Shown piece by piece: positions 16,479 through 24,838 of a stretch of 64,000 bases of DNA (the first letter of the stretch is position 1; the number at the start of each line of letters is the position of its first letter). Position numbers and translations under genes: made by a program. This DNA is from Colwellia sp. Arc7-D (GTDB lineage: Bacteria > Pseudomonadota > Gammaproteobacteria > Enterobacterales > Alteromonadaceae). The DNA is taken from positions 496,001 to 560,000 of the forward strand of contig NZ_CP028924.1 in the NCBI RefSeq assembly GCF_003061515.1. The letters run 5' to 3'. Under the pieces are notes generated by a model. It had not been told where the DNA came from. It worked only from the letters and a program-made list of their open reading frames with translations, and searched no databases.

Positions 16479-16838
16479 TTATTGAGACTGCTGGCTTAAC
16501 CACCACTCTTCCATAATACGTACATTTTTCAGGTTAGATTTATAAAACAAATCGGCAATGTCACCAACAAAAGGAATAACACCTAACAAAAAATCTAGCG
16601 CAATATTCCATAGCATTTTCATTCTAAGCGTTCTTGGTACTTGCATAGATTTTGCCAAACCAACAATGCTGAGCGATAAGCCAGTCATTATAAGGTCGCC
16701 CACTACAGGAATAAGGCCAATAATAAAGTCTAAGCCTAATCGAATACCCAATAATGGGATACGAATTTTAGCGTCAGCTAAATTAGCTAACTTCTGTGCT
16801 TTTAATAATGCTTTAGGTGCTTGATCTAAGTCGTCCAT
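16479..16838 (-). CDS. DUF4112 domain membrane protein
   Basis: A 119-residue protein with two similar hydrophobic hairpins, each carrying the DUF4112 signature: FIIGLIPVVGDLIMTGLSL and FLLGVIPFVGDIADLFYK. The internal I-P-V/F-V-G-D repeat is diagnostic. The ending NVRIMEEWW is also usual. The function is unknown. It stands alone. Confidence 0.87.
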   Translation of the reverse strand: MDDLDQAPKALLKAQKLANLADAKIRIPLLGIRLGLDFIIGLIPVVGDLIMTGLSLSIVGLAKSMQVPRTLRMKMLWNIALDFLLGVIPFVGDIADLFYKSNLKNVRIMEEWWLSQQSQ

Positions 16839-17636
16839 TTTTCCTTTATCCTAGGTTTAAATATAAAACTTTTAAAATAAATTATGACCGTTGTATCGAT
16901 ATTTTCAAATTTCAGGCAATAAAAAAGCCTTACCGAAGTAAGGCTTGAAATGCTCGCTGTGTGGTCTAGTAAACTAGCTTCTTTTTATTTATTTCTTTAT
17001 TTTTATTATTGTTTTTCTTTAGCGCGGGACATTTATAGCAAACGCCTTTTATTGGTGCAACAACTTTAATAGAGCATATATTCCACGAAGTTTTTCGTAT
17101 TATAGGGTCCCAAAAATCACCTTGGCTTTATGTTTTTATAGTTAAAAAATTTGATGAATAAAAAAGATCAATTATTACTCTATCAACATTTTGTAAAGTA
17201 TGTGACAAATTGTATAAAAGTGTGCTTTATCAAGTTCTAAGGTGATTTTTATTACATTGGTAAAAAGTCAGTAATAACACGAAAACTGGTATACCACATA
17301 TGTTGTTTTGATGGGCAATTGCCCATTCCTTATGGCCTTGGTGGATGAGGATAAATAATTTAATTTAAAAAAAATAAATTATTTTTTAGTTATAGCGTTT
17401 TGATGAATGAAATTGCTGTTTTATTGAACATATTCTATTTGCAATTTTGAGGTGCTGACGAGGGTACCTGATTAAAGTTTTGTCGTAGTATTTTACTTTT
17501 TTGTATTAAATAACGCGTAATTCGAAAAAATATTTCAATATCCAGGTCGCGAACACCATTAGATTTGATTTGTAACATAGATCAATAAAATTTGAAGTGT
17601 TAGAATGCGCGCATATTATAGCGGAGAAGATTTTTG
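16839..17636. other. 798-base region with no supported gene upstream of hemE
   Basis: A strongly AT-rich region. It holds the minus-direction terminator at 16925-16946, a perfect 16-bp palindrome ATGGGCAATTGCCCAT at 17311-17326, and an all-A/T hairpin (AAATAATTTA / TAAATTATTT) at 17353-17384. The hemE promoter must lie at its right end. I see no ORF with a start codon and a ribosome binding site. Confidence 0.6.
16925..16946 (-). terminator. Terminator hairpin in the minus direction, no gene upstream of it
   Basis: A 9-bp perfect stem AAGCCTTAC / GTAAGGCTT with loop CGAA. On the minus strand the loop is TTCG and the stem is followed by TTTTTTATTG, a textbook terminator. The minus strand to its right has no recognisable gene until past 19 kb. 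Confidence 0.75.
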
Positions 17637-18704
17637 ATGACTGAATTAAAGAACGATACGTATTTACGTGCGCTTTTGCGCCAACCTGTTGACTACACAC
17701 CTGTTTGGATGATGCGCCAAGCGGGTCGTTATTTACCTGAATATCGTGAAGTGCGCAAAGGTGCTGGTGACTTTATGTCAGTCTGTCGTGATGCTGACTT
17801 AGCTTGTGAAGTTACTATTCAGCCATTACGCCGTTTCCCACTTGATGCAGCCATTTTATTTAGCGACATTTTAACTATTCCTGATGCTATGGGTTTAGGT
17901 CTGTATTTTGAAACCGGTGAAGGTCCTAAATTTGAGCGTCCAATAACATGTAAAGCAGACGTTGAAAAAATTGGTATTCCAGATCCAGAAGGCGAATTGC
18001 AATATGTCATGAATGCTGTTCGTACTATTAAGAAAACACTAAATGGCGATGTTCCACTTATTGGCTTTTCGGGTAGTCCATGGACATTGGCCACTTATAT
18101 GATTGAAGGGGGTAGTTCAAAAGCCTTTACTAAAATCAAAAAAATGATGTTTGCAGAGCCACAAGTTTTACACATGTTATTGGATAAGTTAGCTGACTCA
18201 GTAATCTTATATTTAAACGCTCAAATAGCTGCTGGTGCACAATCAGTAATGGTATTTGATACTTGGGGTGGTGTTTTGTCTCCAAGAGATTATAAAGATT
18301 TTTCTTTGCAGTATATGGCGAAGATTGTTGATGGCTTAACTCGTCATAATGATGGTCGTAAAGTACCAGTAACCTTGTTCACTAAAAATGGTGGTATGTG
18401 GTTAGAAGATATTGCCGCAACAGGTTGTGATGCTGTAGGTCTTGATTGGACCATTGATATTGAAAATGCTAAAGCACGTGTAGGTGATAAAGTTGCCTTG
18501 CAAGGTAACATGGATCCATCGATGTTATATGCACCGTTGCCTCGCATTGAACAAGAAGTTTCAAAAATACTATCAGGATTTGGTGAAGGTGGTACTGGGC
18601 ATGTATTTAATTTAGGTCACGGTATACACCCTGATGTTAACCCAGATCATGCTGGCCACTTTATTGAGTCGGTACATCGTTTAAGTAAGCCTTATCACTT
18701 ATAA
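17637..18704 (+). CDS. hemE: Uroporphyrinogen decarboxylase HemE
   Basis: A 355-residue cytoplasmic enzyme that decarboxylates uroporphyrinogen III to coproporphyrinogen III in haem synthesis. N-terminal [17 protein letters not shown] carries the substrate-binding Arg residues. [15 protein letters not shown] contains the catalytic Asp, [17 protein letters not shown] is a second signature, and [15 protein letters not shown] ends the active site. The ATG at 17637 is preferred to the TTG one codon earlier; GGAG lies nine bases upstream. It is monocistronic, with its own terminator. Confidence 0.96.
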   Translation: MTELKNDTYLRALLRQPVDYTPVWMMRQAGRYLPEYREVRKGAGDFMSVCRDADLACEVTIQPLRRFPLDAAILFSDILTIPDAMGLGLYFETGEGPKFERPITCKADVEKIGIPDPEGELQYVMNAVRTIKKTLNGDVPLIGFSGSPWTLATYMIEGGSSKAFTKIKKMMFAEPQVLHMLLDKLADSVILYLNAQIAAGAQSVMVFDTWGGVLSPRDYKDFSLQYMAKIVDGLTRHNDGRKVPVTLFTKNGGMWLEDIAATGCDAVGLDWTIDIENAKARVGDKVALQGNMDPSMLYAPLPRIEQEVSKILSGFGEGGTGHVFNLGHGIHPDVNPDHAGHFIESVHRLSKPYHL

Positions 18705-18760
18705 GTAGTGTTGGTATTAAATCTAAAGGTTATTGGTGTTTTATATGCGAATAACTAATC

Positions 18761-18786
18761 AAAAGGAGCTTAAAGCTCCTTTTTTT
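18761..18786 (+). terminator. Rho-independent terminator after hemE
   Basis: A 9-bp stem AAAAGGAGC / GCTCCTTTT with a 5-base loop and a trailing T run, 57 bases after the hemE stop. Confidence 0.88.
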
Positions 18787-18906
18787 ATACCTGAGATATT
18801 GATGTAATTGATATTTTTCTATATTTAGTAAGTATTCGGTAATCTATATATTACTTGTAGATTAAGGTATGCTTGAAGCAGAAACAGACATTGAATGGAC
18901 ACTAGT

Positions 18907-19377
18907 ATGACTAACAACAAAAAATTATTATCCACATTACTGATCACTTTATCACTTAGCGCCTGCGGTAGTAGTTCGACCGATAACGAAACCGATAAAG
19001 GAGCAAAAGAAGTAATGACTCAAGAGCAAGAAAGTTCTCCAGAGCAAGCAGCAACTAAACTCGTTGCTACGCCAAAATTAAAAGGCGAAAAAATGGAAGA
19101 TGTAAAACAAAACCTAAAAGACGATTTAAGCGGCTGGCAACGTGGACGTGTACAGTTTTTAAACTTAGAAGGTGGCTTTTACGGCATTATTACTGACTCA
19201 GGTCAGAAGATATTACCGATGAATATGGCGAAAGAATTTGCCCAAAACGGTGCTATTGTGCGTATTAAAGGTAAAGTTAAAAATGTGATGACCATTCAAC
19301 AGTGGGGTACACCTTTTACTATATCTGAAATCGAACTTATCAGCCCTGGTAACAAAGTGAATGACGCCGATATGTAG
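18907..19377 (+). CDS. Lipoprotein with small C-terminal beta domain, function unknown
   Basis: A 156-residue lipoprotein. A hydrophobic N-terminus ends in the lipobox LSAC with lipidated Cys20; the next 60 or so residues are charged and Gln-rich, a likely linker. Residues about 80-150 look like a small beta-barrel (GRVQFLNLEGGFYGIITDSGQKILPM, then GAIVRIKGKVKNV), OB-fold-like in pattern, similar to domains found in other small envelope lipoproteins. The ATG at 18907 is chosen over the one at 18895 because it fits the signal peptide start. It stands alone. Confidence 0.65.
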   Translation: MTNNKKLLSTLLITLSLSACGSSSTDNETDKGAKEVMTQEQESSPEQAATKLVATPKLKGEKMEDVKQNLKDDLSGWQRGRVQFLNLEGGFYGIITDSGQKILPMNMAKEFAQNGAIVRIKGKVKNVMTIQQWGTPFTISEIELISPGNKVNDADM

Positions 19378-19401
19378 CACAAGGCGGTTTATAACAATAA
19401 A

Positions 19402-19893
19402 CTAACGACAAGTTAATGGCTGAGTTAGCAGTGTTAACGTTTTACCACTGTTGCTCACCTGAACTTGATATATGTTGCGGTATTCTTTCTCAGTAATATT
19501 CGGCACGTCTAACTCACTCAGTAATGCCGATAATTGTGGTGTGGTGTTACTGTGACCCACAACTAAAACATTTTCTTTTTGATTTAGTAATTGCTGTGCA
19601 AACTGCGTTAGTTTTGCGGGAGAATACTGTTTTATTGCTAGCTTTTGTTGTTTAGCAAAAGGGGCGGCTGTCGCCATGGTACGTTGGTAGGCTGTGCTGT
19701 AAACGCGTTTTATTTTCGTATGTTCGAGAATACTAGCAATTTGCTTGGCTCTTCGTTTTCCACAAGGCGTTAATTTAGGATCTTCTTTTACGGCTTGCTT
19801 TTCAGCATGGCGAACTAAATAAATGCTAAAACTATCTTCTGCGAATGTTGGTACAACAACAAAAAACAGGGCTGCCAGTAAACAATATTTCAT
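19402..19893 (-). CDS. Exported histidine phosphatase family protein
   Basis: A 163-residue protein with a signal peptide (MKYCLLAALFFVVVPTFA). The catalytic YLVRHAEK motif follows, then LTPCGKRRAKQIASIL, YSTAYQRTMATA and the second catalytic His in VVGHSNTT. This is a short phosphoglycerate-mutase-like phosphatase of the SixA type, but periplasmic. The substrate is unknown. I start at 19893, seven bases after GGA; the ATG at 19923 would put ten polar residues before the signal peptide. Confidence 0.82.
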   Translation of the reverse strand: MKYCLLAALFFVVVPTFAEDSFSIYLVRHAEKQAVKEDPKLTPCGKRRAKQIASILEHTKIKRVYSTAYQRTMATAAPFAKQQKLAIKQYSPAKLTQFAQQLLNQKENVLVVGHSNTTPQLSALLSELDVPNITEKEYRNIYQVQVSNSGKTLTLLTQPLTCR

Positions 19894-19928
19894 TTTATTT
19901 CCATGCTGATTTTTAAAATACACAATGT

Positions 19929-19964
19929 AAAAAGGGCAAAGTTATTAATAACTTTGCCCTTTTT
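19929..19964 (-). terminator. Bidirectional terminator after sthA
   Basis: A perfect palindrome of 36 bases. The arm is AAAAAGGGCAAAGTTATT and is followed by its exact reverse complement. It begins eight bases past the sthA stop and separates sthA from the phosphatase gene on the same strand. Confidence 0.88.
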
Positions 19965-19971
19965 TATTTGT

Positions 19972-21414
19972 TTAAAATAATCGATTTAATCCGTTTAATG
20001 CCGCTACCCTGAAAGCTTCAGCCATTGTTGGATAGTTGAATGTTGTTTCAACAAAGTATTCAATGGTATTGCCACCATTAGTTTGTTGCATTATCGCTTG
20101 GCCGATATGAATAATTTCAGCCGCATTTTCACCAAAACAATGAATGCCTAAAATTTCTTTGGTTTCACGGTGAAAAAGAATTTTTAATGAACCAACTAAA
20201 TTATTCGATATTTGTGCTCGGGCTAAATGTTTAAATTGCGCACGACCAACTTCATACGGAATTTTAGCTTCTGTTAATTCTTGTTCAGTTTTACCAACAG
20301 AGCTGATTTCTGGAATGGTATAAATACCGGTAGGAATATCATCAGTCAGCTTGGCTTTACTTTCACCGTCAAGCATGGCACTTGCACAAATTCTACCTTG
20401 GTCGAATGCAGCACTAGCCAAACTTGGGTAACCAATAACATCACCTACGGCAAAAATGCCTTCAACGTCTGTTTGATATGAGTCGCTTACTTTTAATTGT
20501 CCACGTCCATCAGCTTTTAAACCCGCATTTTCGAGTTTTAAGTCGGCCGTGTTACCGGTACGTCCATTGGCAAATAATAAGCAATCTGCGCGCATTTTCT
20601 TGCCAGACTCTAAATGTACAATAACGCAGTCTTCGTTGGTTTCTACGCGTTCAATCTGCTCACCGTGGCGAATAACAACGCCGTTGTTCCATAGGTGATA
20701 ACTTAACGAGTCTGACATTTCATCATCTAAAAATGATAACAAACGATCACGGGTATTGATCAAATCTACCTTGACCCCTAAACCGCGAAAAATACAGGCG
20801 TATTCACTACCAATAACACCTGCACCGTAGATAATAATTTGGCGTGGAGAATGTTCTAATGACAATATGCTGTCGGAGTCATAAACCCTAGGGTGAGAAA
20901 AGTCGACATCGTCAGGTTGATATGGGCGTGAGCCAGTTGCAATAACAACTTGTTTCGCTGTTATGGTGTCAATTGTGCCATCTGCGCGTAAAACTTGAAT
21001 GGTATTAGCATCAACAAATGAGGCTTCGCCGATATAGTGCTCAACTTGGTTGCGATTATAAAAGCCGCTGCGCAAATTTACTTGCTTGCGAATAACTGCA
21101 GATGCGTGACCTAAAATATCTTGAAAGGTTAATTCTTTGGCATTTTGCCCAGCATTAAACAGAGGATTTGAGTTATATTCGATTAACCGACTAACGGATT
21201 GGCGTAAGGCTTTTGATGGAATAGTGCCCCAATGAGTACAGCCACCGCCAACATGATGATAGCGTTCAATAATAGCAACTCGCTTATCTTGCTTGGCTAA
21301 GTTCATTGCTGCGCCTTCACCACCAGGCCCTGTGCCTATTATAATGGCATCAAAATCGTAGCTTTTTTTAGCACTTTTTGCTTTCTTAGTTTCGGCTTTT
21401 GCTTGTTTACTCAA
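19972..21414 (-). CDS. sthA: Soluble pyridine nucleotide transhydrogenase SthA
   Basis: A 480-residue FAD enzyme that moves reducing equivalents between NADPH and NAD+. FAD-binding [16 protein letters not shown] is near residue 27. The segment [16 protein letters not shown] has THWGT in place of the second redox Cys of dihydrolipoamide dehydrogenase, the SthA hallmark. NAD-binding [12 protein letters not shown] and the C-terminal [21 protein letters not shown] also match closely. It starts at TTG (21414), with AAAGGG seven bases upstream; no earlier ATG exists in frame. A 13-bp hairpin abuts that ribosome binding site. It is 69 bases downstream of the desaturase gene. Confidence 0.96.
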   Translation of the reverse strand: MSKQAKAETKKAKSAKKSYDFDAIIIGTGPGGEGAAMNLAKQDKRVAIIERYHHVGGGCTHWGTIPSKALRQSVSRLIEYNSNPLFNAGQNAKELTFQDILGHASAVIRKQVNLRSGFYNRNQVEHYIGEASFVDANTIQVLRADGTIDTITAKQVVIATGSRPYQPDDVDFSHPRVYDSDSILSLEHSPRQIIIYGAGVIGSEYACIFRGLGVKVDLINTRDRLLSFLDDEMSDSLSYHLWNNGVVIRHGEQIERVETNEDCVIVHLESGKKMRADCLLFANGRTGNTADLKLENAGLKADGRGQLKVSDSYQTDVEGIFAVGDVIGYPSLASAAFDQGRICASAMLDGESKAKLTDDIPTGIYTIPEISSVGKTEQELTEAKIPYEVGRAQFKHLARAQISNNLVGSLKILFHRETKEILGIHCFGENAAEIIHIGQAIMQQTNGGNTIEYFVETTFNYPTMAEAFRVAALNGLNRLF

Positions 21415-21424
21415 CGGTTAACCC

Positions 21425-21467
21425 TTTAATTCCTGCTTCAATGGTAAAAATTTTAGCAGGAATTAAA
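21425..21467 (-). promoter_or_regulatory. Hairpin next to the sthA ribosome binding site
   Basis: On the minus strand a 13-bp perfect stem TTTAATTCCTGCT / AGCAGGAATTAAA with a 17-base loop lies between the desaturase stop and the sthA start. The last three bases of the 3' arm are the AAA of the AAAGGG ribosome binding site, so folding could reduce ribosome access. There is no U tract after it, so it is not a typical terminator. Confidence 0.5.
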
Positions 21468-21483
21468 TGTAACGTAACTGTTT

Positions 21484-22602
21484 TTATGCGAGTTTTTCTA
21501 CCATATTTTGCCAGCTACGTTGTTGTTCAGCTAATCGACGCTTAATTTCTTGATATTGCGCCATTACATCTGAGTTCTCAACATCAGCAATTAATTGGTC
21601 ACGCTTAGTGGCAATTAACGCTTTGCGAACCGCATAGAACTCATTGATTTTATGGATAAGTTCATCGTATTCATGCTGTAATCTTTCTAATAATTGCTCG
21701 GCGTCAGGATGAGCTGCTAGTTTTTGCTGACTACGTAATAAGATCATAGATAAGCGCGCTTTTTCTATTTTAACTTCAGGTGTTACACGTAACTTCGAGG
21801 TCAGCTTTAAATGTTCGCAACCTTTAATTAACCATTTTGTCGGGTCAAAATGCCACCAACGAATACCATTACGGTAGTCGTTTTCAAAAATATGGTGATA
21901 GTTATGGTAGCCTTCGCCAAAAGTGAAGAAAGCTAAAACACCGTTGTCGCGTGCCGTATTTTTATCTGTGTAGGTTTGCTTGCCCCAGATATGTGCCAAT
22001 GAATTAATAAAGAACGTGGTGTGATGACTTAGTACCAAGCGTAAAAATCCAAGTAACAGCAGGCTGTTGATCATATCGCCGTGCCATAAACCGAATAAAA
22101 TAGGTACGCCAAAGTTCATTAATATGGTCAGTAATAAATAATGTTTATGCTGCCAAACAACAATAGCGTCTTTTTGTAAATCGCGAACGTTGTTGTAGTC
22201 ATTATATTTAGCAGGTTGATGATCTCTTAGCATCCAACCTATGTGTGAGTGCCAAAAACCCATTTTTGCCGAATAAGGGTCAACATGATTTTTATCAACA
22301 TGCTTGTGGTGAATACGATGGTCTGAAGACCAATGCAAAGCACTATTTTGTAAGGCGAATGCACCACCTAGAGCGTAAACGAGCCTTAAAGACCAATGCG
22401 CTTGATAAGTTCTATGAGACCAAAGACGGTGATAACCCGCCGTAATTGACATACCACAGTATATGAAGCAGATAATAGCTGCGGTGATTTCAGTCGCATC
22501 AAAGCCATGAGTAAATGCACGGTAAGGCACTGCGATTGCAGCGAATAAAAAGGTAATGCTAAATACAAATACATTTAACCAAATAATAGGTGGTTTTTTC
22601 AT
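21484..22602 (-). CDS. Membrane acyl (Δ9-type) fatty acid desaturase
   Basis: A 372-residue di-iron membrane desaturase. The three His boxes are HRLWSH, HRIHHKHVD and EGYHNYHH, spaced as in stearoyl-CoA-type desaturases. Four hydrophobic segments lie between and around them, and a helical, charged tail covers about residues 280-372. It inserts a double bond into acyl chains, adjusting membrane fluidity, which fits a cold-water organism. It is divergent from fabR, and its promoter carries a FabR-type operator. The exact acyl carrier (CoA or phospholipid) is not visible from sequence. Confidence 0.92.
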   Translation of the reverse strand: MKKPPIIWLNVFVFSITFLFAAIAVPYRAFTHGFDATEITAAIICFIYCGMSITAGYHRLWSHRTYQAHWSLRLVYALGGAFALQNSALHWSSDHRIHHKHVDKNHVDPYSAKMGFWHSHIGWMLRDHQPAKYNDYNNVRDLQKDAIVVWQHKHYLLLTILMNFGVPILFGLWHGDMINSLLLLGFLRLVLSHHTTFFINSLAHIWGKQTYTDKNTARDNGVLAFFTFGEGYHNYHHIFENDYRNGIRWWHFDPTKWLIKGCEHLKLTSKLRVTPEVKIEKARLSMILLRSQQKLAAHPDAEQLLERLQHEYDELIHKINEFYAVRKALIATKRDQLIADVENSDVMAQYQEIKRRLAEQQRSWQNMVEKLA

Positions 22603-22642
22603 TAATTATCCATCTAGGGCTTAAGCACCAAAAAACATTTCG

Positions 22643-22660
22643 GTGTACACATGTACGCTA
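22643..22660. promoter_or_regulatory. FabR operator at the desaturase promoter
   Basis: On the minus strand AGCGTACATGTGTACACC, close to the FabR consensus AGCGTACA-N2-TGTACGCT as I recall it. It starts directly after the -10 hexamer of the desaturase promoter, so bound FabR would block initiation. Confidence 0.72.
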
Positions 22661-22687
22661 TTCTATCTTTACTCAATGTTGAGTCAA
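22660..22687 (-). promoter_or_regulatory. Sigma-70 promoter of the desaturase gene
   Basis: Minus-strand -35 TTGACT (22682-22687) and -10 TAGAAT (22660-22665) with a 16-base spacer. The spacer region also holds a perfect palindrome ACTCAATGTTGAGT (22671-22684). Confidence 0.65.
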
Positions 22688-22833
22688 GTGCTGATGATGA
22701 ATTATTCGTGAAATTAACCATTATTATTTTGAGCATTACAATGCGATTAGTATCAATTAACTAGTATTGTTAACGATTTTCAGTATCATATCAGCCTAGT
22801 TTTATCATGAAATAAAAAACAGGTATATTGGCG

Positions 22834-23490
22834 ATGAGTGGTATTAGAGCACTTCAAAAAGAGAAAACGCGTCGTCAATTAATTGATGCAGCTTTAGGGC
22901 AACTGAGCAGTGAGCGTAGCTTTTCTAGTTTAAGTTTACGTGAAGTAGCCAAAGAAGCGGGCTTAGCGCCAACCTCTTTTTATCGTCACTTTTCTGATAT
23001 GGACGAGTTAGGTTTAACTTTAGTTGATGAAGCGGGTTTAACTTTACGCCAATTAATGCGACAAGCCCGACAACGTATTGAAAAAGGTGGTTCAGTTATT
23101 CAAATTTCTGTCCGCACTTTCATGGAGTTTATTGAAAGTAACGGCAATATTTTCCGTTTATTATTACGTGAACGTTCAGGTACTTCACCGGCATTTCGTG
23201 CCGCGGTTAATCGTGAAATTCGCTATTTTACTTTAGAGTTGTGTGATTACTTACAACAAGCGAATAAACTAGATGCTGAAATCGCTTATTTGCAAGCCAA
23301 TGCAGCTGTGACCATTGTGTTTAGTGCCGGATCAGATGCCTTAGATTGTGATAAAAAAGATCTGGTGGCGTTAGCACAACGAACAATTAAACAATTAAGA
23401 TTTATTGCCCGTGGTGCTTTCGAGTTTAGTGTTCGCAATGAAAACCGTATTGAATTACGCCGCGGCAGAACTAAAGGCGTGACAAAATAA
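22834..23490 (+). CDS. fabR: TetR-family repressor FabR of unsaturated fatty acid synthesis
   Basis: A 218-residue TetR regulator. The N-terminal HTH (residues about 10-55) reads [11 protein letters not shown]...[26 protein letters not shown], near-identical in pattern to E. coli FabR, and the ligand domain keeps [20 protein letters not shown]. It starts at ATG 22834; a TTG two codons earlier is less likely. FabR represses desaturation genes when unsaturated acyl-CoA or acyl-ACP is abundant. The divergent desaturase carries a matching operator. Its 3' end overlaps trmA by 20 bases tail to tail. Confidence 0.93.
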   Translation: MSGIRALQKEKTRRQLIDAALGQLSSERSFSSLSLREVAKEAGLAPTSFYRHFSDMDELGLTLVDEAGLTLRQLMRQARQRIEKGGSVIQISVRTFMEFIESNGNIFRLLLRERSGTSPAFRAAVNREIRYFTLELCDYLQQANKLDAEIAYLQANAAVTIVFSAGSDALDCDKKDLVALAQRTIKQLRFIARGAFEFSVRNENRIELRRGRTKGVTK

Positions 23491-24565
23491 CACCTGTTTC
23501 TACATGATGGGTATATGGAAATTGATCAAATAAAGCGAAGTGCTCAATTTTATGAGTTTTAACTAATTCAACTAAGTTATCACGTAATGTTTCTGGGTTG
23601 CATGATATATATATAATGCGCTCAAAACGAGAAACTAGCTCTACACTGTCAGGATCAAGGCCAGCTCGTGGTGGATCAACCAAAACGGTTTGATAGTTAT
23701 AGCTGGTCAAATCAAAACCTTCTAAACGACGAAACACTCGTTCGCCATTCATGGCCTGACTAAAGTCTTCACTTGCCATTCTCACAATATCAACATTGTC
23801 TAATTTATTCGCTGCTATGTTTATTTGCGCAGACTTAACGGATGTTTTTGATATTTCTGTACCTAGTACGCGATCAAAGTTTTGTGCTAAGGCAATACTG
23901 AAATTACCGTTACCACAATAAAGTTCTATTAAGTCACCGCCGGTGTTGTTAGTGGCTTGTTGCGCCCACAGTAACATAGCTTCATTTACCTTAGCATTGG
24001 GTTGCGTAAAGCTATTCTCAACTTGTTGATAATGAAACTGCTCACCGTTTACAGATAATGTTTCCATGACAAAATCTTTGTCGAGCACAACTTTTTGTTT
24101 ACGCGCTCGGCCAATAATATCAACGGGCGCTATGGCAGATAAACGTAACTTTAATTGTTGTGCTTGTTCAATCCACTGCTCGTCTAATTGTTTGTGATAA
24201 AGCAAACTAATTAATACTTCGCCACTGAGAGTTGATAGGAAATCAACTTGGAATAACCGTTGGCGCAAAATGTCTTTATTTTTTATGTCGGCCAACAATG
24301 CGGTCATAAATTGGTTGATCAACGTACTGGCAACAGGAAAATCTTCTACTTTGTATTTTTCTTTCGTCTCACTATTAAACATGATGTAGTAAAGGTCATC
24401 ACCATCATGCCAAACACGGAACTCAGCACGTTGACGGTAGTTTAAGGTTGGAGAAGGAAATATTTCAAATGTTGGTAAGTCAAATTGAGCAAAAGTGCTT
24501 GAAATACTTTGCTCTTTTTCGTCAAGCTGTTGTTGATAATTATCGGGATGAATATGACTAAACAT
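23471..24565 (-). CDS. trmA: tRNA (uracil-5-)-methyltransferase TrmA
   Basis: A 364-residue enzyme that makes m5U54 in the tRNA T loop. The start at 24565 ([19 protein letters not shown]) follows AAGG with seven-base spacing and gives the family length (E. coli 366). A longer frame from 24682 has no family support. Signatures: [18 protein letters not shown], the SAM-binding [28 protein letters not shown] and the catalytic Cys in ISCNPETL. It is convergent with fabR and overlaps it by 20 bases, a neighbourhood shared with E. coli. Confidence 0.95.
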   Translation of the reverse strand: MFSHIHPDNYQQQLDEKEQSISSTFAQFDLPTFEIFPSPTLNYRQRAEFRVWHDGDDLYYIMFNSETKEKYKVEDFPVASTLINQFMTALLADIKNKDILRQRLFQVDFLSTLSGEVLISLLYHKQLDEQWIEQAQQLKLRLSAIAPVDIIGRARKQKVVLDKDFVMETLSVNGEQFHYQQVENSFTQPNAKVNEAMLLWAQQATNNTGGDLIELYCGNGNFSIALAQNFDRVLGTEISKTSVKSAQINIAANKLDNVDIVRMASEDFSQAMNGERVFRRLEGFDLTSYNYQTVLVDPPRAGLDPDSVELVSRFERIIYISCNPETLRDNLVELVKTHKIEHFALFDQFPYTHHVETGVILSRL

Positions 24566-24754
24566 TGAAATACCTTGTTGAAAGTGGCCATCGCTAATTG
24601 ATGAGGCGAAGATTCTAGCGAGTGACCAATTTTTGTCTACTAAATAATGGCTGTATTCTAGAAGAATTCGCTTTTTAAGCATAGCCTTTAGTCAAACAAA
24701 AGGTGTTAATTCTACAAACAGGATAATTTGAGGTTTAAAAAAATGAGGGAATGT

Positions 24755-24784
24755 AAAAAGGTTAAAGCCAAAGTAGCTTTAACC
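24755..24784 (-). terminator. Rho-independent terminator after the beta-barrel gene
   Basis: A 9-bp stem GGTTAAAGC / GCTTTAACC with a 7-base loop. On the minus strand it is followed by TTTTTACATTCC. It lies 55 bases past the stop of the 1,259-residue outer-membrane protein gene and ends the two-gene repeat-protein operon. Confidence 0.85.
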
Positions 24785-24838
24785 TGTAATTTACACCAAG
24801 GTTTTACGGTTAAACATAATACTTAATTCTAAGCAGGC

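Noticed and set aside
16966..17125. A 50-codon minus-strand open frame containing GDFWDPIIRKTSWN and two Cys pairs near CYKCPALKK
   Set aside because: It has no ATG, GTG or TTG start and no ribosome binding site, and its end is a low-complexity Asn/Lys run. It could be a decayed fragment, but I cannot support it as a gene.
19972..21414. Flavoprotein considered as dihydrolipoamide dehydrogenase or RclA
   Set aside because: The [13 protein letters not shown] segment and the C-terminal [21 protein letters not shown] are those of SthA; the redox Cys pair of the other two is missing.
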